Shown here: positions 1-10,389 of the stretch, one piece after another
How the letters are laid out: every line of letters begins with the position of its first letter
How positions within the stretch are numbered: the first letter of the stretch is position 1
Source of the DNA: Cladopsammia gracilis
Taxonomy: Eukaryota > Cnidaria > Anthozoa > Scleractinia > Dendrophylliidae
Length of the DNA stretch: 64,000 nt
Direction: 5' to 3'
NCBI GenBank assembly: GCA_022457155.1
Contig: JAJGOT010000941.1
Location: forward strand, 1-64,000
Program-made: the position numbers and the translations under genes
The notes under the pieces: model-generated
What the model was told of the DNA's origin: nothing
Databases searched by the model: none
Seen by the model: only the letters and a program-made list of their open reading frames with translations

Positions 1-330
1 ACTAAATTGAGGATCTGAAATAGTGAAATTTTGTTAATCTACTACGGCGAAATATAGAAGCAATATTTCGGTGGTTTAGCGAAACTATCCTGCGGTTTCT
101 TTTTTATATTTCACATTGTCGACATTGTCGTTACTGACAATGTCTGCCTAGCAGGATCTCAGATTAGGCACAAAACGCGTAAATTATTAGCTAAGGATAT
201 TTGACGTTTATCGGCGGAATATCGTACTTAAGATTTTGACTTTGCGAAATGTTCTGGAGGGATTAGCTGCACACATTCGAAATTTCGCAGCAGTTAGCTT
301 CTAAATAGAAACGTCGTCATATAAAAATAT
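1..330 (+). repeat. R repeat, first copy, left part
   Basis: This stretch matches 14228-14530 closely: both read through a block containing TATTTCGGTGGTTTAGCGAAA and the phrase GAAATTTCGCAGCAGTTRGCTTC. In the second copy the sequence runs on without a break into a block like 5515-5940, so this copy was split by the DIRS-type element that follows. No reading frame is visible and its nature is unknown. Confidence 0.75.
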
Positions 331-479
331 ATATTGTTCTCTAATCACTCTGCAGTGAAACGAGAACAAATCATTTTCACTCTAAATATCACACACTAAA
401 GCAAGAATCAGGAATAGGCATCTCGTTTATTGATAGCTGGACTATCAATTCCATAATCGAAATAAAGAAAGAGAATGAA

Positions 480-1430
480 AGAACAAAAATCCTAAAGTTC
501 CAAACTTTAGAGACTAAAAGCAACGCCGAAGTCATCGTTAATGTAGCCATCCTTAGCTAATTTGTCTTAGCGCCAACGACCATGGCGTTTGAGTAACCTA
601 TTATAAACACCTACGTTAGCAGCGGCAGTAGCGCCTCATAATGCGAAACTATTTGAATAAGAAAACCTAATTGACAAAATGCATCCAATACTACCTCCCG
701 GGCGCGGGTATATGAGATACCCGTGCTCCTTAAAGTATAAGAAGCTTTAGACCTTACAAAATGTAATGTACGAAAAAACTTAAGTGAAATGATAAATCAA
801 TACCAGCAGCCTGAACATATCTATTGAACAAGTTATATGGCCAGTCTTGGCCAGTGGAACAACATTCCATTTCTATAATATAATTCTTGCCCTTAGCAAT
901 AAACAGCTCAACATATTTATCGTCGGGAAAACTTAACATCTCAACAGCGTAAATAAGCTAGTTCATTAAACTGCGTAAAAGCCAGCGTAACTGTCACACA
1001 AACAGTGGTAGTGCGTAAGTCAGACAAACTAGCGTTAACTGATGCAAACTTTGACATATATTAAATATCATATCGGGAATGACAGGGCTAGGGTCTTTTT
1101 TAACTATCGGTTAAGACTTCTTTTAGCTGATTCGCAACTAAATAATCGGCAAAGGTTATGCGCCAAGCGAATACCGTACAGCGGCTTCTAAAGCTGAGTA
1201 CGATGAATTACTTTGAAGAAAGGACTCTAAATAAGTAGCAACAGACAAATACTTAGATGGAGGAACGCTAATTTCCTTATAGCTAGCACCCCAAAACTCT
1301 AAACTTTTCAAAAGCTTTTGAATAACGCTCAGTAGTGGAATCCGCTTCTGCTCCTAAAACAGTGTAAAGGTAAACAACTTGTCAATCGACAAAGAACGAC
1401 CCACGAATGTCGATAAAGCCCTAGCACCTG
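480..1430 (-). pseudogene. tyrosine recombinase of the DIRS-type element, broken
   Basis: Minus-strand translation gives an N-terminal core-binding region (around 1360-1150: AEADSTTERYSKAFEKF, then YLSVATYLESFLQ and YGIRLAHNLC), a middle block at 939-754 (YVELFIAKGK, then LFNRYVQAAGID) and a C-terminal catalytic block at 630-540 (GATAAANVGVYNRLLKRHGR, then KDGYI). The G-A-T-A-A-A and H-G-R-W-R patterns are the box around the catalytic H-x-x-R and later His/Trp of this recombinase family, as known from DIRS/Ngaro elements. The enzyme would integrate the circular cDNA by recombination. At least four frameshifts or stops interrupt it (near 1275, 1165, 950 and 620). Confidence 0.8.
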
Positions 1431-1583
1431 TAATAAACAAACAAAGAGAAAAATAAGTACAAAACCCACCTCTGCAATAATTATGGCGTATACATACATA
1501 CCTATGTCATAAAACAAAGGTCCCAGTGGACCAAACAAAGTCCCAGTGGACTAATATATTTCCAAAATGTAAACAAATCAATA

Positions 1584-2215
1584 GAGTGAATTCGTATAAC
1601 CCGTGTTTTATATGCTAATGAGCCGCGTTATATTCTAATAAGCTGTGTACAATAAAACAATAGACGTGTGATCGAAAACCCCAAACAAATGACTTTAATT
1701 CTCGTACATTCAGTACAGTATAGTACAGTTTACAGCATTTGCATTTACAGTCACTAGTATGCGTTTACAGTACCTCTTCTTTAATTTACTTTTACTTTAT
1801 AAATTAGCCGATAGACGATTACAATTATTTTCGCAGACTTTGACAAAAAGAAACTGAGGAAAACAAAAACATATGTTACGGTTTAGTTTAATCTTATGGT
1901 TCAGTTTTCGCTTTCCTTTGCTCGAGTTTGAATATAAAACGCTAGACTAAAATCACAAATTAAGCTGGAATTTTGAGTCCCGACATGTTTATTGTTCTTT
2001 GTTTCGTTTTTTACAGGCTGTTATACTGAAATGCTTGAATTGTTACCTCTTGGTTTGAATTTGCATACGCTTAGCAATGCTTCTGCGAGATTTAAATTAA
2101 TTTTATAACAAATAAAAAATCAGCCGTCTCAGTTCCCTTTGTTTTATTCTGCACAGCTCATTAGAATATAACGCGGCTCATTAGCATATAAAACACGGGT
2201 TATACGAATTCACTC
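1584..2215. mobile_element. MITE with long inverted repeats and TA target duplication
   Basis: The left arm (1584-1670) and right arm (2130-2215) are reverse complements, perfect over the outer 55 or so bases (GAGTGAATTC at one end, GAATTCACTC at the other) and imperfect further in. The element is flanked by TA at 1582-1583 and 2216-2217, the target used by Tc1/mariner transposases. No coding capacity is visible inside. It sits between the RNase H and recombinase parts of the DIRS-type element, so it inserted after that element. Confidence 0.85.
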
Positions 2216-2248
2216 TAATAATGAAAAACAGACAATGTGTATCGATAC

Positions 2249-2362
2249 GTATCAAAGTCCCAGTGGACTAATGAGATACTAATACAAAATGCACATCCCA
2301 GTGGAAACAATGAATGGGGCAATACAACACTGTCCAAGACCCAGTGGACTAATGAAGTTTTG
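2249..2362. repeat. degenerate minisatellite with CCCAGTGGACTAAT
   Basis: CCCAGTGGA recurs about every 40-50 bases here; two more copies lie at 1523-1560 on the other side of the MITE. The array was therefore one block inside the DIRS-type element before the MITE split it. Confidence 0.6.
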
Positions 2363-2562
2363 GTGCCATCAAATTTCAAAAAAACAACTAACACTGGAGT
2401 ACAAAAGGAAGACGAGCCAAAACAAGTTTCTTTGTTTGCCCCTTGAACAAAAACATCGCTCCCATTTTAGAGGAACAAAATATCCACAACAAAAACTCTT
2501 AAACGCGCCGCTTTCCTGCATAAGATATGCCCAGAACACTGACGAAGGCCAGTACGAGACAA

Positions 2563-4180
2563 TCAAACACCACGAGTCTGACAATTAAGAAAATGCATAA
2601 GGACGTGAGGAATTAAATATAACGAGGAAACAAGCCAACTGTTTTTCTCCCGACCCCAGTCAAAAGCTACAGAATCTACATCCGAACTCCCAGGTTGAAA
2701 AAACAATAAATAAAACCTAGGAACTTTAGCGTTAACAAATTGACAAAACAATCGACTGTACAAGGCCCCAGATGGAATCCACCGCCCGAAAATAAGAACG
2801 TTAACACTCCAATCGTCAAAATCTACAATTTTGCTCAAATAGTCTGCAATTTCATTCTCTGAACGCGGGATCCACTCCATATCAATGATAACATCACATT
2901 CCTAGGAAAGCAAAAAACTTTTCATTGCAATTTGTGCAGGTGAACCTTTTTTACTACCAGTCTTAACAAAAGCTGCAACACCCTGATTATCTTTATACCA
3001 CTTCACATAACTTCCCCTAAGCAAATTTGCAAAACTCTACAAAGCGTGTATAACACATATATTAAGCTCTCTCCATGAAGAACTTTGTTTCATCTCAATT
3101 GCATCCCAGTTTTAGTGTGAAACTGGCTTACCGTTCATGGAGATAAAGGCAGCGTAACCAACCGCACTAGCGTCGGAATAAACAACCCGAGAAGATAAAA
3201 CATGTTTCCTCCATATAGGTCTGGAATTCAGTCCAGTTATGCAACTGCCCGCGCCAAAATTTGAGTACTACAAGCACATCAGAGTCTAAGACTGCGTATC
3301 CCAGCCTCTTCTGTATTCAATTAACTGGTGCATAGCTTTAGTCATGAGCATACAAACATAACCCAAAATCATAAAATTGAGATAATTCTTCCCGTAACAC
3401 GAGCAAAATACTTAGCAGAGACGCTCTTGCAAGACATAATTTCAACCACTTCGTCAAAAAACCCTGAAATCTTTTCCAAAAAATATCTAACCAACAAATG
3501 CCCAGAATGGGGACCCACTGACACTTATCTTTATTGGGAACAAACCCGGATTTGAAAAGATCCGACCTGACAAGTAATGCGTGCTCTTCGCATTTAGAAA
3601 AACCTTGGACCGCGAAAATGCCATCGTCCAAATAATCAACAATGCTGCTAGCGTTAGAACGCCAAGATTTAACTAACGGTCTCATGACTTTCGAAAACAT
3701 ATATGGGTCCACAGAAAGCCCAAACGGTAAAACCGTAAATTAGAAATATTTAATAACCCCTTCGAAAAACCCATGGGTGCGAAACCCAAAAATTGTTGAT
3801 CAGGTTCAAAAATCTCAATATGACGATAGCCCACTTGTTACAAAGCTGCATCTCTATGGAATTCTCTTGACAATCATACGCGTGCAATCTCAAGCAAGAG
3901 TTTATTTAAAAACTCTTTTAAACGCTGAACTTCATATCAATTGCTTAATTTATAGATTAATTTTTCTATAGGTCAGATTTTAAGTTTTAATTAGTTTTTA
4001 ATCTTTTTACCCATTTGTAAACTGTTTAACGTTTTAATACACGACCACATCAGCTACGCTGTATTTTTTATCGTGTTTAAATAAATGTTGTTGTTGTTGT
4101 TGTTGCCCGATTTAATATCAAACGAGCAAACCCAAGCGCAAGGCCTGACTAGCAAACACTGAAGAAACGATATAGCATCT
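2563..4180 (-). pseudogene. reverse transcriptase-RNase H of the DIRS-type element, broken
   Basis: Minus-strand frames give FDIKSG (just right of 4108), then GYRHIEIFEPDQQFLGF (3831-3781), YFxFTVLPFGL (about 3750-3720) and SIVDYLDDGIFAVQGF (around 3650-3600), which is the Y-x-D-D catalytic motif in the YLDDG form of DIRS-like RTs. The RNase H end lies at 2880-2563 (MEWIPRSENEIADYLSK, DDWSVN). The enzyme would copy the element RNA into cDNA. The frame is broken by stops and by the CR1/L2 insertion at 3833-4105; removing that insertion rejoins codons for F-D-I-K-S-G-Y exactly. The segment 2881-3337 is RT/RNase H connector sequence in decayed frames. Confidence 0.8.
3833..4105 (+). mobile_element. 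CR1/L2-type LINE 3' end with (TTG)n tail
   Basis: The fragment encodes the short C-terminal signature W-N-S-L-D-N-H followed by SSKSLFKNSFKR and a stop, typical of CR1/L2-like LINE ORF2 ends. It finishes with AATAAATG followed by a (TTG)n tail (about 4086-4105), the microsatellite tail usual in this group. CCC at 3830-3832 and 4106-4108 looks like a 3-bp target duplication. It is strongly 5' truncated. Confidence 0.7.
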
Positions 4181-4529
4181 TCAACTTAATCTTAAACTTC
4201 TTGACAAAAACATTTAAGTGCCCACGATCAAATATAAGCCTTTTCTTCCCATTACGATTGAACGTAAACTGACAGGGGATTAATAAACACCGGCGGAAAT
4301 GTACACTCCAGGGTCACCCCACGACCGAAGGTATCTTATAACCTTTCTTAGTAACACTAAGGACAAATTGCCTAAGCCTACCCTTAACAATGACTGATTC
4401 AGAACCTTCTAAATAGTCCTATAACTACGTTCCAATAAGACTCTTTCTTCAACCCCAACCCAGACTGATAATGCAAATGAACAACAAACATTGAAATACT
4501 CATCCGTTCCAAGTCTGTTCAGCGCTTCA

Positions 4530-5351
4530 CTACTTATTGACGGTAGCGTTGGACGTGCTTCGCAAGGCTCTGTTGCTGTAAAGGCAACTGTAGTTTGGGC
4601 AAAATGGCAAGTTTGCCAAATGCCCGAGCTGCCCACCGGTGAAACATGAAGTTGTCGGAAGGTTGACTGGCTGTCTGTTCCGAAACGACTGTGTCCGAAA
4701 TGGCTGCTGAGGAAATTGTTTGGGGACGAAAAGACTGCGAAGCAGAGCGATGTAAAGAACTCCCAGCGGCCAAAGATGCCTCTTGAGGGAATTTACGGCT
4801 CTGAACAGTACTGCGATTTTGCTTACGAACACGAAGCTTGGTAAGCGCCCTTCTTTCAGCAGACCGAAGTTTCTTCTCATCCTCTGAATTGTCAGCTAAC
4901 TCGTCTGATTCGTATTCTACGACCGCCGTTCAGCCTGTCGCCGGACTCTTGTCTGCAAACCGTATAACTTTGTTGCGTTTATTCAGCAAAGTTCTAGCGC
5001 TCTCCAGCGCCTTATTAACTGCGGCCAAATTGCCCTCCATCAGATGACTGGAAGCCGAGTCAAAAAAGTCTATCATACTCGAGTTGAACTGAAATTGTAA
5101 CTTATTTCCTTTAAACCGAAACCCGCTGGAAGCCTTCGCTTCAGTCTTTAGTTTCTTGATTTCAAATTTTTGTCGCAAGTTCCTTCTGAGTGTTCGAGAC
5201 CCGCTTGAAATCTGAAAAACTTTTGTCGAGCTTCGAATCGAGCAGACGGGAAACTAAACCCAACGTTTCTTTGCCGGAAAAGGCCACGCTCTTGAGTAGG
5301 TTCATCAAGCTTAACGATTGATGGTAAACGATCACTGCCCGTTTTATCCAT
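4530..5351 (-). pseudogene. gag-like ORF of the DIRS-type element, broken
   Basis: It starts with ATG at 5349-5351 (MDKTGSDRLPSIVKLDEPTQ), shifts frame near 5165 into a block with FKGNKLQFQFNSS and KRNKVIRFADKSP (5110-4935), and continues to 4530 with a Ser/Gln-rich part and a decayed C-F-x-G-G-x-x-G-H pattern (about 4650-4620) that may be a ruined zinc knuckle. These phrases recur in the first ORF of cnidarian DIRS-like elements (family knowledge, not checked here). The role is presumably structural, as Gag. Two or more frameshifts are present. Confidence 0.65.
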
Positions 5352-5408
5352 AATTTACAGAAACGTAGCGAGAGATGCCGTCGGGTGACCTTGAAAACTG
5401 CGAAAACA

Positions 5409-5419
5409 CCTTATATACC
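5409..5419 (-). promoter_or_regulatory. possible TATA box of the DIRS-type element
   Basis: GGTATATAAGG on the minus strand lies about 58 bases upstream of the gag ATG, which suits an internal 5' promoter. Evidence is position and sequence only. Confidence 0.4.
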
Positions 5420-5514
5420 TATTAATAACAAATAGTCACGCACTCTGTAATACCGACACCTTCGTACAAGCACTAAAACAAGCGTGCATTCCTTAACGTG
5501 AGAAAATACATTTC

Positions 5515-7570
5515 ATTATCCTGTTCCGTTTTGTTCGTTTACCGACAGACTGTTATAAAGTTGTACGAAATAAATCTAAGGCGGGAAAACATACATTAAT
5601 TTTGTAGGACAAACATACTTTGGAGTACACGACGCATTACTAGAAGTGAAATAACGATTTTTTTTCACAAAAGAACGATAATTACACAGGATTTGGCGTA
5701 ATATTGATAATCATGAAAAGAAATATTTGTTTTAATGCCATATTCTTTGAAGGTCTAACAGGAAAACTTAACCTCTTAGTTTCGTTTGCGAAGTTATGGT
5801 ATACGAGGGAATCGATTAGAATAGGGGTCCACTGACTATGATGTTTGCACGCAGACACACAGCCGGGAGTGATTCATATCGAAAATAAAAATAGTAGCGG
5901 TTTGTGGAAAATTGAAGAGCCGGAACTAAATTCTTATTGACAAATTGATACCTTCAGTATAAATTATATGTTCAAAGAAACTAATGATTTTTAGATGCAT
6001 TAAGGTTTTTAAATGAAATGTTTCGATTCTTGAAAAGCATTTCCCATGCATGTCATTTACATGTAACATGCATGACGACCACATAAGTTACTTACCGAAT
6101 ATGCTTGTACAGCCCATACCTTTAAATGAATTCGAACAGTTCCAACTTAAGCTGTCATCACAGCTAAAACAAAGACAGAGTTCCCTGCAGAAATTGAAGC
6201 CGCGACTTTCAAATGGCACTCCCCTGGTTTTATGTAACTGAATTGAAATGTTACGTTTGCATTGCTATTGTGTTTACCGATAAACACCTCATCTTCCGTG
6301 CATCAAACCGTACCCAGTGGAATCAGTTCCTATAGGTGTTAAAAAAAGAAAGATACTTCATACATGTACGTATAAATCGCAGTAAAATCCAAATGCGCAA
6401 CTGTTAGACACTAGACACAGCCAGACTTCTCTCTCTCTTCTTTAGCCAGAGGTTCTCTTATTGATTCTTATTTTGATATTTCCGAGAAAACGTTGCTCAG
6501 AGAGCTGTTATCATGTACTGCAACTTTGTTTTGTTTCTCTATTTCGTCTTGTTCACTGAGTTACATTCTGTCTGGGCAATCATAATCATGACAACAAAAA
6601 AGATGTTGACCCTGCAGAAAGAGAAAATATGGTTACTTTACACTTGACCAAGTGTTTGATAGCCATGATTCATTCGCATTCAACATGTAGGTCCATTAAA
6701 CTACCATCGAAAGGGTAACGATTGCATCTTTACATATTATAGTGTTACTCTTCCTGCAATGCACGGTTTTCTTTGCTTAACGTGTAGTGAAAATAATACA
6801 TTAAGAGGAAGAAAGGTTAAATTATAAGAAAATTAAAACTAGCATTCTCTTTGTTGAGGAGTAAAGAGAGTATACTTTAATCTGATTTGAAGGATCCATT
6901 GCCATCCAACGGGGGACGGACAGGGATCTTTTAACGAAAAATTGTGCCCGGGACTATAGCTTAGCTTTGGCTGTTGATGACATTTATTGACATAATTTTG
7001 ACCACAACGAAGTGGTCAAGTTTCACTGAGACCGGTTGCTAGCTAGGTTTGTTTTCTAGAACACACTAGAAGAAATATGCCCCGGTCACGACAACGTTAG
7101 CAAAATGCAGATATCATTTCGCAACTGCATACTTAGAATGTGAAGACAAGCGAAGTTTCGCTCTCTTGAGTGAATCAAGTAATAACATCCTTCAGAAGTT
7201 TGTTTGAAAGTGAACGTAAATTAACAAACACTATAAGATGATCGTGTTTCCAAAACTAGTGAATGCGAAGCAAAAGAAGAACCAGACAGAGTTATGAAAA
7301 TGGGAATTAAAGAACAAGTCTTGCTCAAGTTTGCAAGTTAATCATTGTGTTTTCTTGGAAAAATTAGAAGCTATTGTTGTTACATTCCTAGGTTTCTTAT
7401 CTCGAGTGGTTTCTTAGTATATGAAAACATCAATGAATAGTTTTTCAGTATACGTACAACAATTTAAAGCAAGCCATTACTTTGTTGATGCAACTGATAT
7501 TTTCGTGAAACAGCATTGGCAGCAGACAAAGAAATAAATGGATTTGGTTGTATAAACACTTTGTCAAGTT
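5515..7570 (+). repeat. R repeat, first copy, right part
   Basis: 5515-5940 matches 14550-14960, 5940-6260 matches 15470-15720 and 49430-49730, and 6895-7560 matches 47355-48060 and in part 10620-11010. Shared phrases include GGGACGGACAGGGATCTTTT and CCCGGGACTATAGCTTAGCT. No conserved reading frame is visible; the ORF at 6050-6241 is not preserved between copies. It is a dispersed, non-coding, multi-kilobase repeat of unknown class. Confidence 0.7.
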
Positions 7571-7646
7571 GTTTTTTAGTTGCGGGTGCTGGCAGCTTGC
7601 CTTAGCTTTCACACAGTTTACTTTTTTTGCACTAAAACGATATGTT

Positions 7647-8318
7647 CACGCCGGGCCAGGAGCAAGCAAAATCGCGCCATTTCAAACGCGGTCATAAATT
7701 ACTTTCTATGTTTTCATCCGATTAATCTAAAATTTTAGACCAGAACAGATCTCCTCATTACCGAGGTACGCAAGATTTTGGTTTTTCATTTTAACGTTTT
7801 TTTGGCGGGAAAATGACGTCACTAACTTTGCGCCAAAATTTAAATGTGACATTTTGAAACATTTCATTACTGATTCTGAAAGAGCATGTTTCCACGACTC
7901 CAAAACTGAAGAGATAACTGAAATATCTTAATTGAGTCTAAAGTTATAATCACTTGAACTTTCAATTTGTGCTATTTTTAGTAACAAAATGGCGGGAATT
8001 TCAAAATTCAATTAATGATATCTTTTTACTGAATTAAGACATTTCAGTTATTTCTTCAGTTTTGGAGTCGTGGGAACATGCTCTTTCAGAATCAGTAATG
8101 AAATGTTTCAAAATGTCACATTTAAATTTTGGCGCCAAGTTAGTAACGTCATTTCCCCCCAAAAAAAACGTTAAAATGAAAAACCAAAATCTTGCGTACC
8201 TCGGTAATGAGGAGATCTGTTCTGGTCTAAAATTTTAGATTAATCGGATAAAAACATAGAAAGTTATTAATGACCGCGTTTGAAATAGCGCGATTTTGCT
8301 TGCTCCTGGCCCGGCGTG
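7647..8318. mobile_element. fold-back element with arms of about 280 bp
   Basis: The left arm (7647-7930) and right arm (8033-8318) are near-perfect reverse complements, beginning CACGCCGGGCCAGGAGC and ending GCTCCTGGCCCGGCGTG, around a loop of roughly 100 bases. GTT flanks both ends (7644-7646 and 8319-8321), a possible 3-bp target duplication. There is no coding capacity. The superfamily is not assigned. The flank up to 8680 shows no gene that I can support. Confidence 0.85.
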
Positions 8319-8680
8319 GTTAGTACAACGCCATTCCAAGAGTTTTCTTAATCATTCCTTGTTGGGTGTCCCTGTTGTTTGTGACCACCAACATGGCCAC
8401 CGTGGAATCCATATTTTATGCTGCAACGTGGTCAGTGTGGTTGGAATATGAGCGATATTCTGACGAAAACCACCCAAATAATGTGTTTCGAAATAAGAAA
8501 TAAGAAAAAAGCAAATCTAAAGACAAAAAGGAAAATGATAATGGTGACAAAGACATTGGAACTGATCGATTATTTCATTAGAGTTCTAGAAGGTTCGATT
8601 ACATTGGACAAGGATATATTGTATTAAATAAGTAGCCATGGAGGTTTATTGTTCTTGGACTCTAAACCTTGTTATTCCAC

Positions 8681-8994
8681 TTATGTCCAGGATTGCAGAT
8701 AATTAGATGCATGACAAATTTTGATATCCAACACGAAGTGTCCCATTAAGTCTAAGTGTTAACTATCTTTTTTGAAATGTAAGGTAAGCATTAGTGTTAG
8801 TGTTGTTTTTAGGTTAGGGTAAACGCACCTGTTTATCTTTACTTAAAGAGCAGAATTTAGGGGACACTTCGTGACGTTTTTTGTCTGTATTTTTGAAAAC
8901 AAGTGATGTTGAAGTTGAGTAGAAGAGCAAGAGGACACTTTGTGGTGCTTATTAAATTTGTCATGCATCTAATTATCTGCAATCCTGGACATAA
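8681..8994. mobile_element. small inverted-repeat element (MITE-like)
   Basis: The 41-base ends (8681-8721 and 8954-8994) are reverse complements starting TTATGTCCAGGATTGCAGAT. Inside, GGACACTTCGTG-type motifs occur three times, two facing one way and one the other (about 8741, 8861 and 8933), which is a sub-terminal repeat pattern. No clear target duplication and no ORF were found. Confidence 0.75.
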
Positions 8995-9002
8995 CTGTGT
9001 TA

Positions 9003-9060
9003 TTCTATAAACTTTATTCTATAAACCTTATTAAACCTTATTCTATAAACCTTATTACTC
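9003..9060. repeat. short tandem repeat of TTATTCTATAAACC
   Basis: Three imperfect copies of a 14-20 base unit lie directly beside the preceding inverted-repeat element. No function is apparent. Confidence 0.6.
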
Positions 9061-9556
9061 GTGGCGAAGCACACGAGTTATAAATCCGGCGTTGACTTTT
9101 CTTGTTTTTTTTTTTCGTGTCGCATTAGCGCATGCAAATTTATGCACGCATGTTTAAGTCTATATAGACGACTATATGGCTTTCGGCCATGAAATACATA
9201 CCGTAAAATCTCTCCGTTTGTGTACTCGAGAAGCAAGATAAAGAACTACTGCGTAAAACTGCACACTTTCAAGACAATTCAAGGCGTTCATGGATGGATA
9301 GGACCGTTTGATATTGTGTTCGCCGCTTATTCCTGTGGGATTTTTGCTCTGGCAAGTTCTGTGTTTTATATATTAAACTTGCCATTTGCTTAGCGATCGA
9401 GCTCCGGGTCGAGCTTAAGTGTCAGCTACTGAATCTAGTGAATGCAGTGTAGTCTTACTTTTAAACCCGTGTATACGTGAAAGCATGATGAACAGGTTAT
9501 CGGCAAGGGTGTTTAAATAAAATTCATTCACTCACTCACTCACTCACTCACTCACT
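9061..9556 (+). mobile_element. possible non-LTR 3' end with (CACT)n tail
   Basis: The segment begins with a hairpin (CTCGTG...CACGAG, 9060-9080) and ends GTTTAAATAAAATTCATT followed by a (CACT)n microsatellite (9529-9556). That resembles the AATAAA-plus-microsatellite tail of the L2-type end at 4086-4105. No coding sequence is visible, so this could be a SINE or only a 3' UTR. Confidence 0.4.
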
Positions 9557-9821
9557 CGCTCCTTCCATCAGCTGTAAACTTAGTGAGCAAATGCTTTGTT
9601 ACGAACACGTTTCGTAACAGGAATTCAACGTGAATCCAACGATAACAATAATTAATTTGATGTAAACGAATATAGACAACAATAAGCTTACATATGTTTC
9701 GCATTTGGAGTTTTTAGTGCAACATTAAAATCGATCTAAAAGGATTTTGCAACCTAAACACGCGTTCTGATGCGTATCTAGCTTAAAATAGTAAAAATTA
9801 GTTCGTAGGTAGTATGTGCTC

Positions 9822-9893
9822 TTGGACAGCGCAGTGATTGAATTTGTGGCTTAGTCCCGGACGGCACGAGTTCGAATCTCCATCAAGTCCTCT
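9822..9893 (+). repeat. tRNA-like segment, possible SINE head
   Basis: CAGCGCAGTG resembles a pol III A box, and GAGTTCGAATCTC, 43 bases later, resembles a B box with a short T-arm stem. The acceptor stem does not pair properly, so I do not call a tRNA gene. The flanks (9557-9821 and 9894-10389) show AT-rich sequence with a T-rich tract and no gene. Confidence 0.35.
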
Positions 9894-10389
9894 TTTTTTT
9901 CCATTTTATTTTCTTTTTTCGAACTGGACATTATGAAAGTGATGTACTTTTTTTTTTCGTTCGTCAAAAATCCTTAATTTAATTTAAAAAAATATAAATC
10001 GAACTGTGTTAGTGTGAAAACGTATTAAAGCTTACGGCAACATTGCGTTACGAGTTACGCGTTAGCATTTCTTCTTCTCGGATTGGCTCTTAGGAGCCTT
10101 TGATTAGATATAATTTTAAGCTTATGTTTCTCTGTAAAAGCACTCAAATCACTTGGGAATCAATGCTGCAATGAGTTAAAGGCGCCACGAGTTCAAGCTG
10201 TGTACAGCTTCTTGTTATTCTATAAACTACAGATATTCCTTATATTTGGCAAGGATTTGGGACAGAACATAAATAAGTGCCACGGGCCTCAAGTGTATAG
10301 CTTTCTGATCGTCTCAAGGTTCATTAACAGCAGTGTTTATTCTACAATAAACTTTAACTTGTAGTTTCCACTGTAATCTAGAAATCCAC

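Larger units (their letters stand above)
331..5514 (-). mobile_element. DIRS/Ngaro-type tyrosine-recombinase retrotransposon, decayed
   Basis: On the minus strand the order is gag-like ORF (5351 to about 4530), reverse transcriptase with RNase H (about 4180 to 2563), then tyrosine recombinase (about 1430 to 480). That order is known for PAT/Ngaro-like YR retrotransposons; I see no methyltransferase domain. Boundaries come from comparison with the second R copy, which is continuous (14228-15700) where this one is split: R stops near 330 and resumes near 5515. The interior carries two later insertions, a TA-flanked MITE at 1584-2215 and a CR1/L2 3' end at 3833-4105. All three coding regions are broken by frameshifts and stops, so this copy is dead. 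Exact ends and the split or inverted repeats typical of the group were not resolved. Confidence 0.82.

Noticed and set aside
9822..9893. tRNA gene
   Set aside because: A- and B-box-like motifs are present, but the acceptor and anticodon stems do not pair. Kept only as a tRNA-like repeat segment.
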